Of a stretch of DNA of 64,000 nucleotides, positions 1 through 11,887 are shown piece by piece (position 1 is the first letter of the stretch; each line of letters begins with the position of its first letter). Below the pieces are notes generated by a model. It did not search any database. It saw only the letters and a program-made list of their open reading frames with translations, and was not told the origin of the DNA. The stretch is from Anaspis maculata (Eukaryota > Arthropoda > Insecta > Coleoptera > Scraptiidae): contig OX421962.1 in NCBI GenBank assembly GCA_949128115.1, positions 57,577,787-57,641,786 on the forward strand, in the 5' to 3' direction. The position numbers were made by a program, and so were the translations under genes.

Positions 1-1368
1 CTATAAAACCCTGGGAACTCCCTGGGACTAGGGAATCCAGTACCGGAGTTCCGGACCTCAGGACCCCGACCCAATTCTGAAAATAATTGAAATCCGAAGA
101 TCCCGATTTTTGTTTTGTTCAATCCCGGGATTTTAGGGCTTTTTTAATTCAACAATTGAACTCGACATTACATATTTGATTTTTAAATCAAAAAGAAATC
201 CAAATAGGTAACTCTGAACAAATGTCTTATTTTATTCAACCATGTACCCAAAAAAAAACAAGTCTCAATGTGACACTTGGCCTCATAATTCATAAGTTAG
301 TATGTAAGCTGAAGTTATAGAGGTGGCATTTAAAAAGTACAAAGAATGATCCTGAACAATCCCGGAATTTGGGGCGGGATTCCACTTCCAATCTCAGGGA
401 TCTCGATTTTATAGATACCGAATTCTTTGTTCCAGAATTCCAGAATTCTTTGTTCTTTGATTTGTTATTTGGAACAGGCAGGCTTTTTTTTCAACAGTGC
501 AAATGAAGGGACAAAATTTATCTGACTGATAATTTTTACTGATTGGTCAATCCCAAACCAGTTCCTCAAAATCACTTGAAATAACGAAAATAGAGGGGGT
601 TAAGCCTCTTCAAAAATAAACGTCAATGATTTTTTATTTGACAAGGTTTTTGACAAATGCGCATAAGAAGTGGCACTTTAGCAAAGTCTACTGAAAACAA
701 TGTCGATTTCTTTATTAACAGCCACCTAGCAATACTGTGATTCGAACAGTACTTGTCATGGAGGAGGAACTGCTTAGCTTCGGATATCCAACAGCCAATG
801 GCATGTCTGCATGTTTTTTTTCTTTTTTTAATTAGCGGTGATGACTGATGAGCGACGTATAGGACACCTTCCTGTATCCCTCTATTTCGCACATTTGTTT
901 CGTCTCTCAAGTGTCAACTTTTTTTTTGTCAGTGCTTACAAGCGTCATGTTGTCATGTATGTACAGGGTGCGGCAAAAAGTACTCATCATTTTATTTTTG
1001 CAACAAGAAAGTACAAAATGGAGTAATCACCACGATTTTTTTTTTATGAAGGAGAAGGATTGGCAAATTTTGCTATATGCTTTGTCAGCCGTCAAAATGA
1101 AGCGTTTGGAAAATGTGGCGGAAAATTGGTACAGAATAATGGTGTTTTTTTTCCCATCCAACTGGATTTTAAAGGAATTTTTGGCGCCAGTTTTGAGCTC
1201 GACGCGTAACCTAAAACTCGCAAAATTTACCAAGCCTTCTCTTTCACACAAAAAAATTCGTTTTTTTTTGGTACTTTCTTGTTTTAAAAATAAAATGATC
1301 AGTACTTTTTGCCGGACCCTGTACAATCAAGGCCAAATTGAAGAGAATAAAATAAAATACCAACTCAC
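1..1368 (-). other. Chip intron 4 (partial)
   Basis: Intron downstream of exon 4. Bases 1-440 hold degenerate GGGATT/TCCCG-type sequence with repeated GAATTCC-like words. Bases 545-640 resemble 49600-49710 (shared CCAAAATCACTT-GAATAACG and ACGTCAAT words), an old dispersed repeat. A MITE occupies 964-1321. No coding exon was seen. Confidence 0.7.
964..1321. mobile_element. Tc1/mariner-type MITE
   Basis: Terminal inverted repeats of about 55 bases begin CAGGGTGCGGCAAAAAGTAC on the left and CAGGGTCCGGCAAAAAGTAC on the right arm read inward. Both ends are flanked by TA (962-963 and 1322-1323). The element is 358 bp with no transposase. It sits close to the exon 4 donor. Confidence 0.85.
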
Positions 1369-1541
1369 CTTTGTAAACAAGGGTTTACCATGATGAGTTA
1401 TCATAGTGCATTGATCACAGTCTAGCGTAATACTAGTGTTGTGGAAGGACTCTTTCGGATGTTTCATATTATAGTACAGTTCAGTCACTCCACCTTCAAA
1501 TATACTTCGAAAGTACCTTGGAATCAATGTCCTTCCGATCG
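1369..1541 (-). CDS. Chi: Chip/LDB exon 4 (LIM-binding dimerisation domain, part 3)
   Basis: Internal exon of Chip / LIM domain-binding protein, a nuclear adaptor that self-dimerises and bridges LIM-homeodomain, LMO, GATA and SSDP proteins at enhancers. The minus-strand frame reads IGRTLIPRYFRSIFEGG, then TELYY, KHPKESFHNTSITLDCDQC and HGKPLFTK, which is close to the family consensus across animals. The acceptor is TTTGTTTCCAG before CGATCGG and the donor is AAAG/GTGAGT. The exon opens with two bases (CG) that complete a Thr codon begun in exon 3, and it ends on a codon boundary. No stop or frameshift is seen. The following exons (end of the dimerisation domain, nuclear localisation signal, LIM-interaction domain) must lie left of position 1. 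A mariner-type MITE lies 47 bases downstream of the donor. Family identity is very secure; the vertebrate LDB1-versus-LDB2 split is not meaningful for an insect. Confidence 0.96.
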
Positions 1542-1856
1542 CTGGAAACAAAAAGTCAATCATTTTAATGTTTCATTACAAAAATAATTATCGTAACAGA
1601 GAGTATAGGCACTTGCAGAGAAACTACGTAATCGTAAATTTTGATTCCTGTGATCTAGACAGCAACCTTTGAGCAAGAGTGATAACAAGACGTTTTGGGA
1701 CAATACCAAGCTGAAACAGGCATCTGGACGCAGCAAACTAAGTTTTAACTCGATATGAAGACCTGATTTCTCTCAAGTGCTTACTCTGTTTGTGATAATT
1801 GTCATTTTCCAGTTGAAAAAAGTTGAAAACAACTACAAGAATTAGAAAGTACTCAC

Positions 1857-1959
1857 TGTATCTCTTGGGGCCATCCTCTAAGCAAAACGCCAGCGTTAAA
1901 GACGCATCGTCTTCGAAAAATTCCGTTGCAAAAGCATCCCACCAAAGATTATCACTTTC
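1857..1959 (-). CDS. Chi: Chip/LDB exon 3 (dimerisation domain, part 2)
   Basis: Internal exon of the same gene, translating as ESDNLWWDAFATEFFEDD, then a short hydrophobic stretch and FCLEDGPKRYT. The NLWWDAF-TEFFEDD block is one of the most recognisable LDB signatures and belongs to the fold through which Chip homodimerises. The acceptor is GTTTTCCAG and the donor is TACA/GTGAGT. The exon begins in phase 0 after the Glu that ends exon 2 and finishes with one base of a Thr codon completed by exon 4. The introns on either side are short (315 and 179 bases), unlike the very long first intron. The sequence is intact. Confidence 0.96.
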
Positions 1960-2138
1960 CTGGAAAACAAGCGAGATGTAATTTACCGCATCAATGTCAA
2001 TTTTGTTTCAGACACACTCTTTTTTTAAAATAACTTTAGTCAAGTTTAGTCAAACTTCAATTTCTGTTGTTGATATTTTTTTGTTCGTTCATCTAACAAC
2101 GCCCTCCATAAATTAATAGGTGAGAATCAAAAACTAAC

Positions 2139-2232
2139 CTCCGTCCTCTGTTGTAACCTTTTGTTAAGTTCATATATTCGGTAGTCGGGTTGACCGAAGT
2201 AAGGTGTGTGCCTCCTGGGTACAGGTAGAGAT
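2139..2232 (-). CDS. Chi: Chip/LDB exon 2 (start of dimerisation domain)
   Basis: Encodes SLPVP followed by RRHTPYFGQPDYRIYELNKR and LQQRTE, the conserved start of the LDB core. The Arg-Arg-His-Thr-Pro-Tyr motif marks the point where variable N-termini join the core in vertebrate LDB1, LDB2 and fly Chip. The acceptor is ATTCACAG and the donor is GGAG/GTTAGT. The first base (A) completes a codon whose first two bases come from the upstream exon: AG+A gives Arg from the proximal exon at 16818, and GG+A gives Gly from the distal exon at 62737. Thirty-one whole codons follow. This is therefore the common acceptor exon for the proposed alternative first exons. Confidence 0.96.
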
Positions 2233-2475
2233 CTGTGAATGAAATATAATATTAAATAAAAATTCATATACAAACATGAAGCACAATTTCCTTGTTTTGT
2301 TTTTGTTCAACAAAATCCAACAGCATTGGTGAATATAATTGAAGAAGCCAAGCGGTCCTGGCCTTTAAAGGGTTGGGAAGTGAACTTTCGCACTACAGTC
2401 ATACATACGTTGAAAGTAGGTACACAACTGAGAAAAACGTTATGGTTTTTTAAATAAAATAGCATCACTTTTTCT

Positions 2476-3444
2476 TAGTGATGTAAGACATTTATAAAAG
2501 TGTCCAGAATCGCCCGGTCAATTGTCCTTATTTGTCCGGGCAATATGATACTTGTCCGGGCAATTTTGAAATTGCCCGGATACGCCATCTATGAGCTAAA
2601 AACAAAACTATAAACGTAAATAATTTCCCACCTCGGTCTTTATTCGTGTTTCTTCGTGTTTGATCTGTCCGTTTGTCCGAGTTTATTGTCCGTTATATTT
2701 TTTTTTGCTTTTCTAACTAATTTAATTGACATTTCCAATTGATAAAGTCATTTTAAAATCTAATTTGTTATATTCGCCCCGTGCGAAGGTGGTGCGAAGT
2801 ACAGAGTGGGGGTAACGAAACCGATCACAGCGCTTTATGTGGACAAAAAGAGCAACATTGATGGCTCGGCACTGCGTGATTGGGCTGTCAATTTTCTGAT
2901 GTTTGATGTCATTTATGTCAATTTGACAGTGGAAATAATTGAAATAATTGACAACCAACTGTCACAACAGATGCCACGTGGTTGACTGACAGTTTGTCAA
3001 TGACAAAGTCTATGTTGACAAAGCACTTAACCACAAAATAATGACAGTTCAGGCCAGCGATCTGTCATTTATGACAGTTCAGCCATCTGTAATTTATGAC
3101 ATGAGTGACGTTTTGCGCCTACAAAGTTGCGGACGCCAGGTGGCGCTGGCGTCGTGCACGGTGCGAATAACTCAACAGTCAACATAAACCAGGTTTAGGT
3201 ACTTCGTTAATTTTGTTACTATTCGTATTTAAGCATAATTGTACAGTACCTATTCAACAAAACCAAACCAATTAATCAAACTTAACATAAGTATAACCCC
3301 TTATTTTAAAGGTCTTGGGCCCTAGAATCGTTTTCCGTTATTTTTGATAATTTTCATAAATGTCCATAATTGACCAGACAATTGTCGGGCAATTATAGTG
3401 GACAATTGACCCAATCATAATTGTCCGGACATTTTACATCACTA
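2476..3444. mobile_element. hAT-type non-autonomous transposon
   Basis: Ends are TAGTGATGTAA and TTACATCACTA, flanked by a perfect 8-bp target duplication CTTTTTCT (2468-2475 and 3445-3452), diagnostic of the hAT superfamily. Subterminal sequence is rich in TTGTCCGGGCAAT-like repeats on both sides. It is 969 bp long, with no transposase frame. The interior (about 2880-3110) has many TGACAG/CTGTCA words. Confidence 0.9.
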
Positions 3445-3738
3445 CTTTTTCTTCTAGACTTATATGCAAACTTGAAACTTGCGACAAAATAATACCTCTG
3501 ATTTCAGACTTCACTGTCGCGGTTAACGAAAAAAAAAGCACTACGTTTTTCCTCGAAGTTCTAATTAATGGTGTGATCTGTAAGGAAATGTTACGCTTGA
3601 CATTATTTCAAGATGCCATGCTATGTTAGCTTCAACATAACGTTATCAAATTGCGATTCTCTAAGCGCAATGCAACGCTGTTGCTAACATAACATGGTAT
3701 GTAGCGTACAGTGTCGTTTCCTCCCAATGTAGTGTTAA

Positions 3739-3857
3739 GCCGGCTTTACAGAACTTACCAAACCAATAAAAAGCAGTAACATGACGGAAAGCAAAAATGA
3801 GGCTTTCCCATTGGTTTACTGTTGCCGGCGACACGACGAACTTCTGTAAAGCCGCCC
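3739..3857. mobile_element. Short TTAA-flanked MITE
   Basis: A 119-bp element with inverted ends containing CGGCTTTACAGAA, flanked by TTAA on both sides (3735-3738 and 3858-3861). TTAA target sites suggest piggyBac-type mobilisation. The ends differ by a one-base indel. Confidence 0.65.
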
Positions 3858-3986
3858 TTAACATTGAACTGTCAATAGTAAACGTGTGAGTCGTGTGATA
3901 TTTGACATTTGTGAATTTTATAGGTTATGTTCAGACTTCAGATCGTGTTGTGTTCGAATTTGTGCGAAGCGTGCTATGCTAAATAG

Positions 3987-4751
3987 TATTCGCGATTTAA
4001 ATTAATTTTTCCCGCCACAAAATGGCCGCGAAAGGCGGAATTCAACTGACAGCTCGAGGTGACATCATACTCACAACTCACAACCCCACTTTTATTGTAT
4101 CAATCACCCACCTCTGTCAGTCTATCACCCACCACTCAGTGTTTTCTGTTTACTCCAGTTTACTCCTTGCTTGGCTTCCTAGTGTGGTCCCAGTTAGAGA
4201 TAGTGCGTCTGTTTGCTGTATTCGAGTTTTGCGAGTAAATTTAAAGTGATTGTTGTGTTTAGTAGTATTTACTGTATCCCATCGTTAGTCACAGAACGTG
4301 AACGAGGAAACTTTGGTGGAGAAGAGAAATGGAAAGAAGACTGGGCTCAACAAACTGTACCCGAATGAAACCAGCTCCTAAATGTCCATGAAGCACCTTC
4401 TGGATTTTAACTCCCCGAAACTTCAAGAGGGTTCGCACAGGTCCCGGACGATGTGCTGATTCGTTTTACACAACACAACAATCACTTTGAATTTACTCGC
4501 AAAACTGGAATACAGCAAACAGACGCACTATCTCTAACTGGGACCACACTAGAAAGCCAAGCAAGGAGTAAACTGGAGTAAACAGAAAACACTGAGTGGT
4601 GGGTGACAGACTGACAGAGGTGGGTGATTGATACAATAAAAGTGGGGTTGTGAGTTGTGAGTATGACATCTCATGTCACCTCGAGCTGTCAGTTGAATTC
4701 CGCCTTTCGCGGCCATTTTGTGGCGGGAAAAATTAATTTAAATCGCGAATA
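3987..4751. mobile_element. Foldback element with about 275-bp arms
   Basis: Left arm 3987-4258 and right arm 4473-4751 are near-perfect inverted copies beginning TATTCGCGATTTAAATTAAT, around a loop of about 214 bases. There is no coding capacity; the 75-codon frame in the left arm is a by-product. No convincing target duplication was seen. Confidence 0.85.
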
Positions 4752-4781
4752 TTATAGATATGACTGAGGAAATTCCAATCC

Positions 4782-5062
4782 AATAGACCATTTCCACATG
4801 ACGTCACACGCACGTGTCGAACGGCTGATTCGGGGCAACGTCAACATGATGACAACTATACGTGCCAATTTGTCAAAACTTTGTGACACCAGTGACTTTC
4901 ACACCGACACCGACTGACAGATTGACATACTACCGATCTGACTGACGCACATGACTGACGTAGCCCACATGCCCCGTGACAGATAACAGATAATCTGACT
5001 GACGTTGCCCCGAATCAGCTGTTCAAGACGGAGCTGCGTGACGCCAGTGGAAATGGTCTATT
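4782..5062. mobile_element. MITE family X, copy 1
   Basis: Ends AATAGACCATTTCC and GGAAATGGTCTATT enclose inverted subterminal blocks with GATTCGGGGCAACGTCA. The second copy (9227-9498) has the same sequence in reverse orientation. Interior dense in TGACTGAC/GTCAGTCAG words. Confidence 0.85.
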
Positions 5063-5896
5063 TCAATAATAGATATTAATAATAATGTCATGTTAAAAAA
5101 ATTCAACGTATGTATTACTTTTTGAGGTAATGTCAAATGAGGAATTGCTTTGCTTTCCACTTTCCAGTCTGCATAACTGCTGTTTTCACTTTTGATCGAG
5201 ATTTTTATGATAATTTGTGGAAAAACCACTAGGAAACTACTAGAAAGAGTAGTAACAATGGCAATGGAAAAAGAAACCGATGAATTAGCGCTGATGATGG
5301 TGTGTGTATTTACTGGTGGATGAAGATGGTAGAAGGTGGTCCTTTGGCGTTTGTTTTACCATCCTTGGTTTTACCTAAGTTACTTGTCATGTCAAAGTCA
5401 CAGGAGAGTCAGGAGACAATGACAACTGACGGATGACGAAAATCCAACTTTTTTTCATCCAACAGGACTCTCTTACGATGACCGTAACATTGGCTTTTAC
5501 AGAATGCCTCCTAAACAACATTATGTTAGAGCCAACCTGACAAATCTATGTAGCTAACATACTGTTAGAATAACATAATGTTACGTAGAAACAAAGGTGG
5601 GCACCGTTAACGAAAAAGTTGACATCGTTAAACGTCAAATCTCAACAAAAAAGTCAACTTCGTTAATCGTTAATCAGTTAGTTGATTTAAAATGGAACGG
5701 AAGTTGACGTTAAACCGTTGACGTTAACTTTTCATTTTGTAAACCAAATAATCATCATCTCCAAAACCACCCGAACACCACCTTGAAAGCGACGAATTTA
5801 TAATACCTACACACCAGCGTACTCACCTAACTAAACTGGGCCAAAATTGAAGTGAATTACCAGGATGGGACCACCCCAAAATTTTGCGTCGATTAA

Positions 5897-7531
5897 CCCT
5901 TTCAATACGACTTTTCGGAAATTGAGTTGGAACTTATTTTTTTGTGTCCATCTGGTTTTTAGTCTAATAATAGTTACTCGACCGACTTTGAGACTTTTGA
6001 ATTCACTAATTTTTGGAAAAAGTTCTTGGGACAAATTTATCCCTGCAGTGATATGCAGTGGGATATATCTATCCCAACAGTAAGGAAATTCCATTATTTT
6101 CAAAAATGGTAATTGTCAGAAATTGAAGATGAGACCAAAATATTACAGGCGATGATGTCAAAAATATTGGAAAATTCTAAACCAAGAACTAAACAGTCAA
6201 ACATATAGGAAAAAATGATAAGCTTAGAACTAGACCCGACTAAAATCAGATAAAAACATTGAAAAATTTTTCGGCTTGAAACTAAATTCAGATATGTTTC
6301 GAGATATAGAACTAAAATAGGCAAAAAAACATCAAAAATGATTGACTTGACAAGCTGATTCAAAGTTTGATAATGCATCGTTGCTCAGATAGAGTAACCT
6401 CAAACTCCCACTGGATTCTACCAGGTTCCAGGTATGATATGGCGTAAAACAAGCGCTTTGCTTAGAATCCGCTTTGCCAGAATAAGCTTTGCATGGAATT
6501 TGCCTTGCTGAGAGTACGCTTCGCTCAGAATCCGCTTTGTTAGAATCCGCTTCTATCAAAATCCGCTTTGTTAGAATCCGCTTCTATCAGAATCCGCTTT
6601 GCTCAGAATCTGCTTTGTACCAAAATCCGCTTTGCTAAAAGTCCGCTTTGCTCAGAATCTGCTTTGTACCAGAATTCGCTTTGCTGAGTTTGCTCTGCTC
6701 AGAATCCGCTTTGCGCAGAATCCGTTTTGTAAGTATTCGCTTTGTTAGAATCCGTTTCTCTCAGAACCTGCTTTGCTGAGAATTCGCTTTGTTAGAATCT
6801 GCTTTGTTAGAATCTGCTTTGCTCATCAGAGCTCTGCTCATCTACTGGACAGTGCAAGCAAAAACATGATCACAATACAGCAACCAGTGACAGAACAAAC
6901 TGAACAAGAAACAGAAAAAAAATTACACGGGACTTCCTGATGTCATATATTTCATGATATCTGATATGATGACTGTCATAACAGGGATCGTCCGCGATGT
7001 CAGATTTAGGCCTTCAGTCAATTCCTGCAATTCCTCAGGTCGAAGCGGCCTGTTTACGCTTGAAAATAGTCAAAAATAGTCAAAATAGTGAAAAACCTCA
7101 CCTGGAGGTTTGATTACTGTTGGGACGAAATTGTCCCCCGCCATATTACTGCAGGGACATTTTTGTCCCACCGTGAATTTTGGACATAGAACTGTTACAA
7201 AATATCGGAGAGATACCTATCTGATATCTGGGATGTGTAGTCACAGGCAATACACACAAACTGACATAAAAACAGAGGTGAACTTGCACAAAAACTGGAG
7301 AAAATCGGTTACTCGACTGGTCTTGCTCAAATCCTAGCGTGCACAGGCGGAGAATCAGCTGACATTGGGTTATGCGACGTCGCATTGATGGAGTTTTTGT
7401 GACTGATATCCCGTGCCAAGACATACGGATACTGAATAATCCCGTCCCCGTGTTATTTCAAGCAACGAGTTCAAGTACAGTAATTTTCAAATTTTCTTTG
7501 GGACGAATATATCCCTGCAGTATTGAAAGGG
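5897..7531. mobile_element. piggyBac-like non-autonomous element nested in hAT
   Basis: The ends are CCCTTTCAATAC and GTATTGAAAGGG, directly flanked by TTAA at 5893-5896 and 7532-7535. CCC...GGG ends at a duplicated TTAA are the piggyBac hallmark. Subterminal GGGAC-AAT-TGTCCC palindromes and CTGCAG words occur near both ends. It is 1635 bp with no transposase, and carries a 15-bp tandem repeat block. Confidence 0.87.
6451..6843. repeat. Tandem repeat of about 15-16 bp in the piggyBac-like element
   Basis: About 25 imperfect units with core AGAATCCGCTTTG plus a 2-4 base variable tail (TT, CTC, TACC, CTATC). It is confined to the interior of the nested element. Confidence 0.85.
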
Positions 7532-9226
7532 TTAAAATGAGGATAACTCGAGAAAAAATTGTCCGATTCTGAAAATGCTTGTGGTGCTCGATAGAGTAAT
7601 CTTTTACAGGTTCTACAGTTGAAAACTTCACTCCATTCTTTCAGACTTTTTCTATTTCGGGTTTTAAAGACAAATATGATGGCTATACAAGTTAACGTAA
7701 ACGGCCTTGAGTTAACGAAAGTTGAATGTAAAGGAAGTCCGTTAATGATTTTTCAAGTAAACTCGAAGTTTAATCGTTAACGGAAAAGTTAACTTCGTTG
7801 ATCAACGATTAACGATTTGGTGCCCAGCTTTGCGTAGAAATTCCAGGATCGTGATGGAAATGTTCATTTTAATATTAGTTTACGATCTGGAAAGACATGA
7901 TATCATAAATTGTTCCAAATTATAATTCTTATGCAAATAGATTCAGGTAATATTTCAATTAGCATTGATTTATGTGCTGGTAGAATGGGGCACTGAAAGA
8001 ATTAATAGACACTAAATTTCAATGAAAGTGCCGAAACAAACGGGTTTCAGTCGTTTTATTCTGTTATAATATGACATGGTGATTAACCAAAATTTATAAA
8101 CGGAACAATTCAAAACGAAAAGTAAAAGTTACCATTCAGTAAAAGCTACGGTCAATGAGCCGTCGACCTGAACACAAGTTTCCTAGTTCAAAATCACTAT
8201 ACATTTTGTGAATATGTTGAATGATTCCCGGTAATACTTTTGATGTATGGTAGTCGATTACTGAAATTTCACGAGAAAGTTTGCAAGGGGATGGGGGGTC
8301 ATAGGTGATGACATACCAAGTTTGAGGATGGGATCATCGGTACAGAATAAGTGATGCACGCAGGCGGACAAACGTCGAGGGTGTACTGTACACTAGCGGC
8401 GGTGGAAGGACTCGATCCACCGTCACATGATCAACAGGTCCTGGCGCGTAAGTGGGGCAAACATTCGCCGTGTGGTCATCCTTCCACTCCATCCTTGCCC
8501 TTATGTCCAGACATTAGAATACGAACGAGGAGAACTAAGAAAATCCTTGTTCGCTGCCAAGCACATGGGAGGTTAAATTTTTTTCGGGAAGGTTTATGCA
8601 GGTTCTCCATGGATTACAAGATGATTAGCCCAATTCATCGACCACAAGGAACACAAACGATCAAACCGAAGTTCGAATCCGAGCCCCGTGGATTGTCAAT
8701 CGGGGTTTGCAGAAGTCAAACTTGTGATTAAGGAGACCGGGCGACACACATATCACGGAGATTCCGAGCGCTGCCATGCAGCCAACAGATTGATTACGTC
8801 CATCGGTCCATCGCAACAATTGCAGCGATGCACACAACACACATACAGCACACGTTCAGGAAAAGCTCAACATCCGTGCATTGCTCCGCATTGCAATCGA
8901 CATGTTCGATAGGAAACCGTTACGACATGATAATCATTGCACTATCCTACCCGAAGCGATTGTCCACGTCGTCACCGAACCTGGTAAAATAGTAAAATAT
9001 CTCCTTAATCCGCTCGAGTTCTTCCTGTGCCCCTTCAGAGTTATCAACGACTATAATAATAGTGTGAAATGTTGCCGGAAATATTGTGAAATGTACTTTT
9101 TTATCAAAATCAAAAGAAAATCCACAAGAATTACCACCCTGATGTGATTCTTCCAATATAAGCCTCCATGTGTGACTTCGACTTCACATTATCACTTTAC
9201 ATTTAGCGTGCATGGTCTGAAATGCG

Positions 9227-9498
9227 AATAGACCATTTCCACTGACGTCACGCAGCTCCGTCTTGAACAGCTGATTCGGGGCAACGTCAGTCAGATCTGC
9301 GTTATCTGTCACAGGGCACGTGGGCTAAGTCAGTCATGTGCGTCAGTCAGATCGGTAGTATGTCAATCTGTCAGTCGGTGTCGGTGTGTAAAAGTCAAAG
9401 TTTTGACAAACTGGCACGTATAGTTGACATCATGTTTGACGTTGCCCCGGATCAGCCGTTCAACACGTGCGTGTGACGTCATGCGGAAATGGTCTATT
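9227..9498. mobile_element. MITE family X, copy 2 (inverted)
   Basis: Same ends and interior as 4782-5062 but reversed, flanked by GCG on both sides (9224-9226 and 9499-9501), a possible 3-bp target duplication. A perfect TGACGTCA palindrome lies just inside each end. Confidence 0.85.
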
Positions 9499-10736
9499 GC
9501 GCATTGTTTTAGGAAACAAGAAATGTCCCAAATTATAGGAACAACATACACATAGCAAACAATCTTCTTGTCTTTACTGATTTATGTTTTCGACTCGGTA
9601 CGAACACTCGGTACATCTGGACCAATCTACAGGTTTTCTTTTACACAGGGTGTCCCAGGGTTCTTCGCAAAAAATTCAACCACAGAGTCCTCAAGTGATG
9701 TTAAGAACGACTGACGACTGTTGAGTTGTTTTTTCAAAAATCCCGTGTATTGCTTTTTATCTAAGTCCTAAGTTCTTAAGCCAAGTTCACTTCTGTCAAC
9801 TTTGGACTGCTGGCGGGACTTCGCTGATATTTGTAAATATTGAAACGCTGATATTTGTAAATATTGAAATGTATCAAGTTAGCTTTGAGTAAGTTCATCT
9901 CAACATCAACTAGTATATTTTTTCAATTTACTACTTGTTAGGTACAGTCGTGAGATTATTGTTTTGTACAGGTGCATTATCAGGTAGGCGAATTCTGGAC
10001 ATTTCAGGCAGCTTTCATCTCCCGATGACTAGACATCGCCGATTTGATAATTGCAGCTGTATACGAAACAATAATTTCACGACTGTACGTACCAAAAAAA
10101 AGTAGGGCAGAGCCTGTCATGGAGTGTACCAAATTTATGGTGCGATTCTCTAAAAAATTACATTTCATAAACGCTCTGTTACGTTGTTATTACCTAGGCA
10201 ACAGCCAATGGCCAACACGAATTTTTACACAACAGAGCGTTTATGGAATGTTACTTTTTACAGAATAGCACTATTAGCCTGGTGTCACAATGGCCCTAGG
10301 GCGGAATCAGTACACTCCGTGTTAGTCTTTGTCCTACTTTATTTTGTCCGTAATAGTACCTACCTACATCACGTCTTGCAGATTTTCGTCTTTCTGTTGT
10401 CACTTATATTGTCACTTATAAGTTGTCAATATTGACTGAAGTCAATAGGCGCTTTCTTTTCACCATAAGCTGCATTCCTTTTACACGAAATCTCAGATAA
10501 TCTCACCTCAGTTAGAGAGAGAAAGAGCGAGAATTGCATGAGAGGGAGAGAGAGACACTAGCAATTGAAGTGAGAATACTCAGTTCAGATGATAAAAGGA
10601 GCGCAGCTATAGCCTCACTTCGCCTCATCTCAGTTAGAGAGAGAAAAAGTGAGAAACTGGAACGAGTGAGATACCAACTTGGCTGCCAACAGTGGTGAAA
10701 ATATCTGAGATTTATGCCATCCACAGTGCGCATCAC

Positions 10737-11553
10737 TTGGATGCATCCACACCGAAGACTGTACGGACCTTGAGTTTTATGATGGCAGTGTGCCACTTGG
10801 TAGAGGTGTTGTCCGATCCATTCTCTTTTGATTGAAACTTGATTCCATCAATACCAACTATGCCGGCGGCATATACAGAATGAAATAAAAATATACAGTT
10901 GAACAAATGTACCTCAAGAACCAAAATAGGTGAAGACATGTAAATCGCCAAAAATATTTTCTAATTTCATGATCGTTAAGTCGTTGTAAACTTGGATCAA
11001 ATATGTTGAGCCGTTTCTGAAATATCTTCAGAACACTGAAGTCGTTACGAAAAAAATAGTTTTCCGTATATCAGTAATAATTCTCCAGATATTGAATCGA
11101 AACAACGATAAATTACATTTTAAAATGTAATTACAGTGAAAAACCCTCTCTCGGCCAACTACTTTTAGAAAAAACACAGTCAACTTTTTTTCTGATAAGC
11201 AGACGAAAAAAATTTTTTTTTTTGGTAACAACTTCAGTTTTTTGAAGATATTTCAAGAACGGCTAAAGATATTCAATCGTATTCAATTCAAGTTTACGAG
11301 GACTTCATGACCATGAAATCAGAATTATTTATGGCGATTTACATGATTGTCTTCGCCTATTTTGGTTCTCGAGATACAAATGTTCAACTTTTTATTTTTA
11401 TTTCACCCTGTATATGACGCCGGCATAGTTCGTATTGATGGCTTCAAGTTTCAATCAAAAGAGAGTGGATCAAACAACACCTCTACGAAGTGGCACTCCG
11501 CCATCATAAAACTCAAGGTCCATACAGTCTTCAGCATCGAGCATCTGGACTAT
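10737..11553. repeat. Palindromic repeat, first copy of a family shared with 46.9-47.4 kb
   Basis: Left arm (about 10737-11055) and right arm (about 11222-11553) are inverted copies sharing GCCGGC-ATA, GGCGATTTACATG and AAGTTTACNACGACTT words. The right half plus centre (11050-11860) is also collinear with 46868-47690. Open frames of about 70 codons here recur only because the repeat recurs; no protein family is recognised. Confidence 0.75.
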
Positions 11554-11887
11554 TTTGATTTTCTTGAGTTTTGACGAAGAAGGAGAGGACTGACGATGAA
11601 ATGTGTATGTGTAAGGACCTTTCTTGTAGACAATAAAATTTTCAACAATTTCTTTTCGGGAACTTTTTTCCCAAGCGCTACTGTTCACGAGATATACGCG
11701 AAAAACTGATCCTCAGGTTCTTCTCGAGGCCACAACGGCCGAAGCTCACACCGGATTCTTGAGGACTTTCAGTATGACAAAGTACATGCTTCAGTGAGAT
11801 TATTATATACAGAAATCCAGCTGGGTTTCATTTTTGTTCGTTATTTGCGATTCAAACAGCAAAAATTCCTGGACTAGTAATTAGTAC

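Larger units (their letters stand above)
5592..7832. mobile_element. hAT-type element (host of a nested insertion)
   Basis: Terminal repeats CAAAGGTGGGCACC and GGTGCCCAGCTTTG are flanked by a perfect 8-bp duplication CGTAGAAA (5584-5591 and 7833-7840). Inside each end lie GTTAACG/CGTTAAC-rich subterminal repeats. The interior is split by a piggyBac-like element at 5897-7531, so the hAT element alone was only about 0.6 kb. No transposase. Confidence 0.92.

Noticed and set aside
911..1393. 160-codon plus-strand frame
   Set aside because: It runs across the MITE and antisense to Chip exon 4; no transposase motif is present.
8351..8731. 126-codon frame and a TTCGAATCC word suggesting a tRNA
   Set aside because: The bases around the word do not form a T-stem and no anticodon or acceptor stem fits; the protein frame has no recognisable features.
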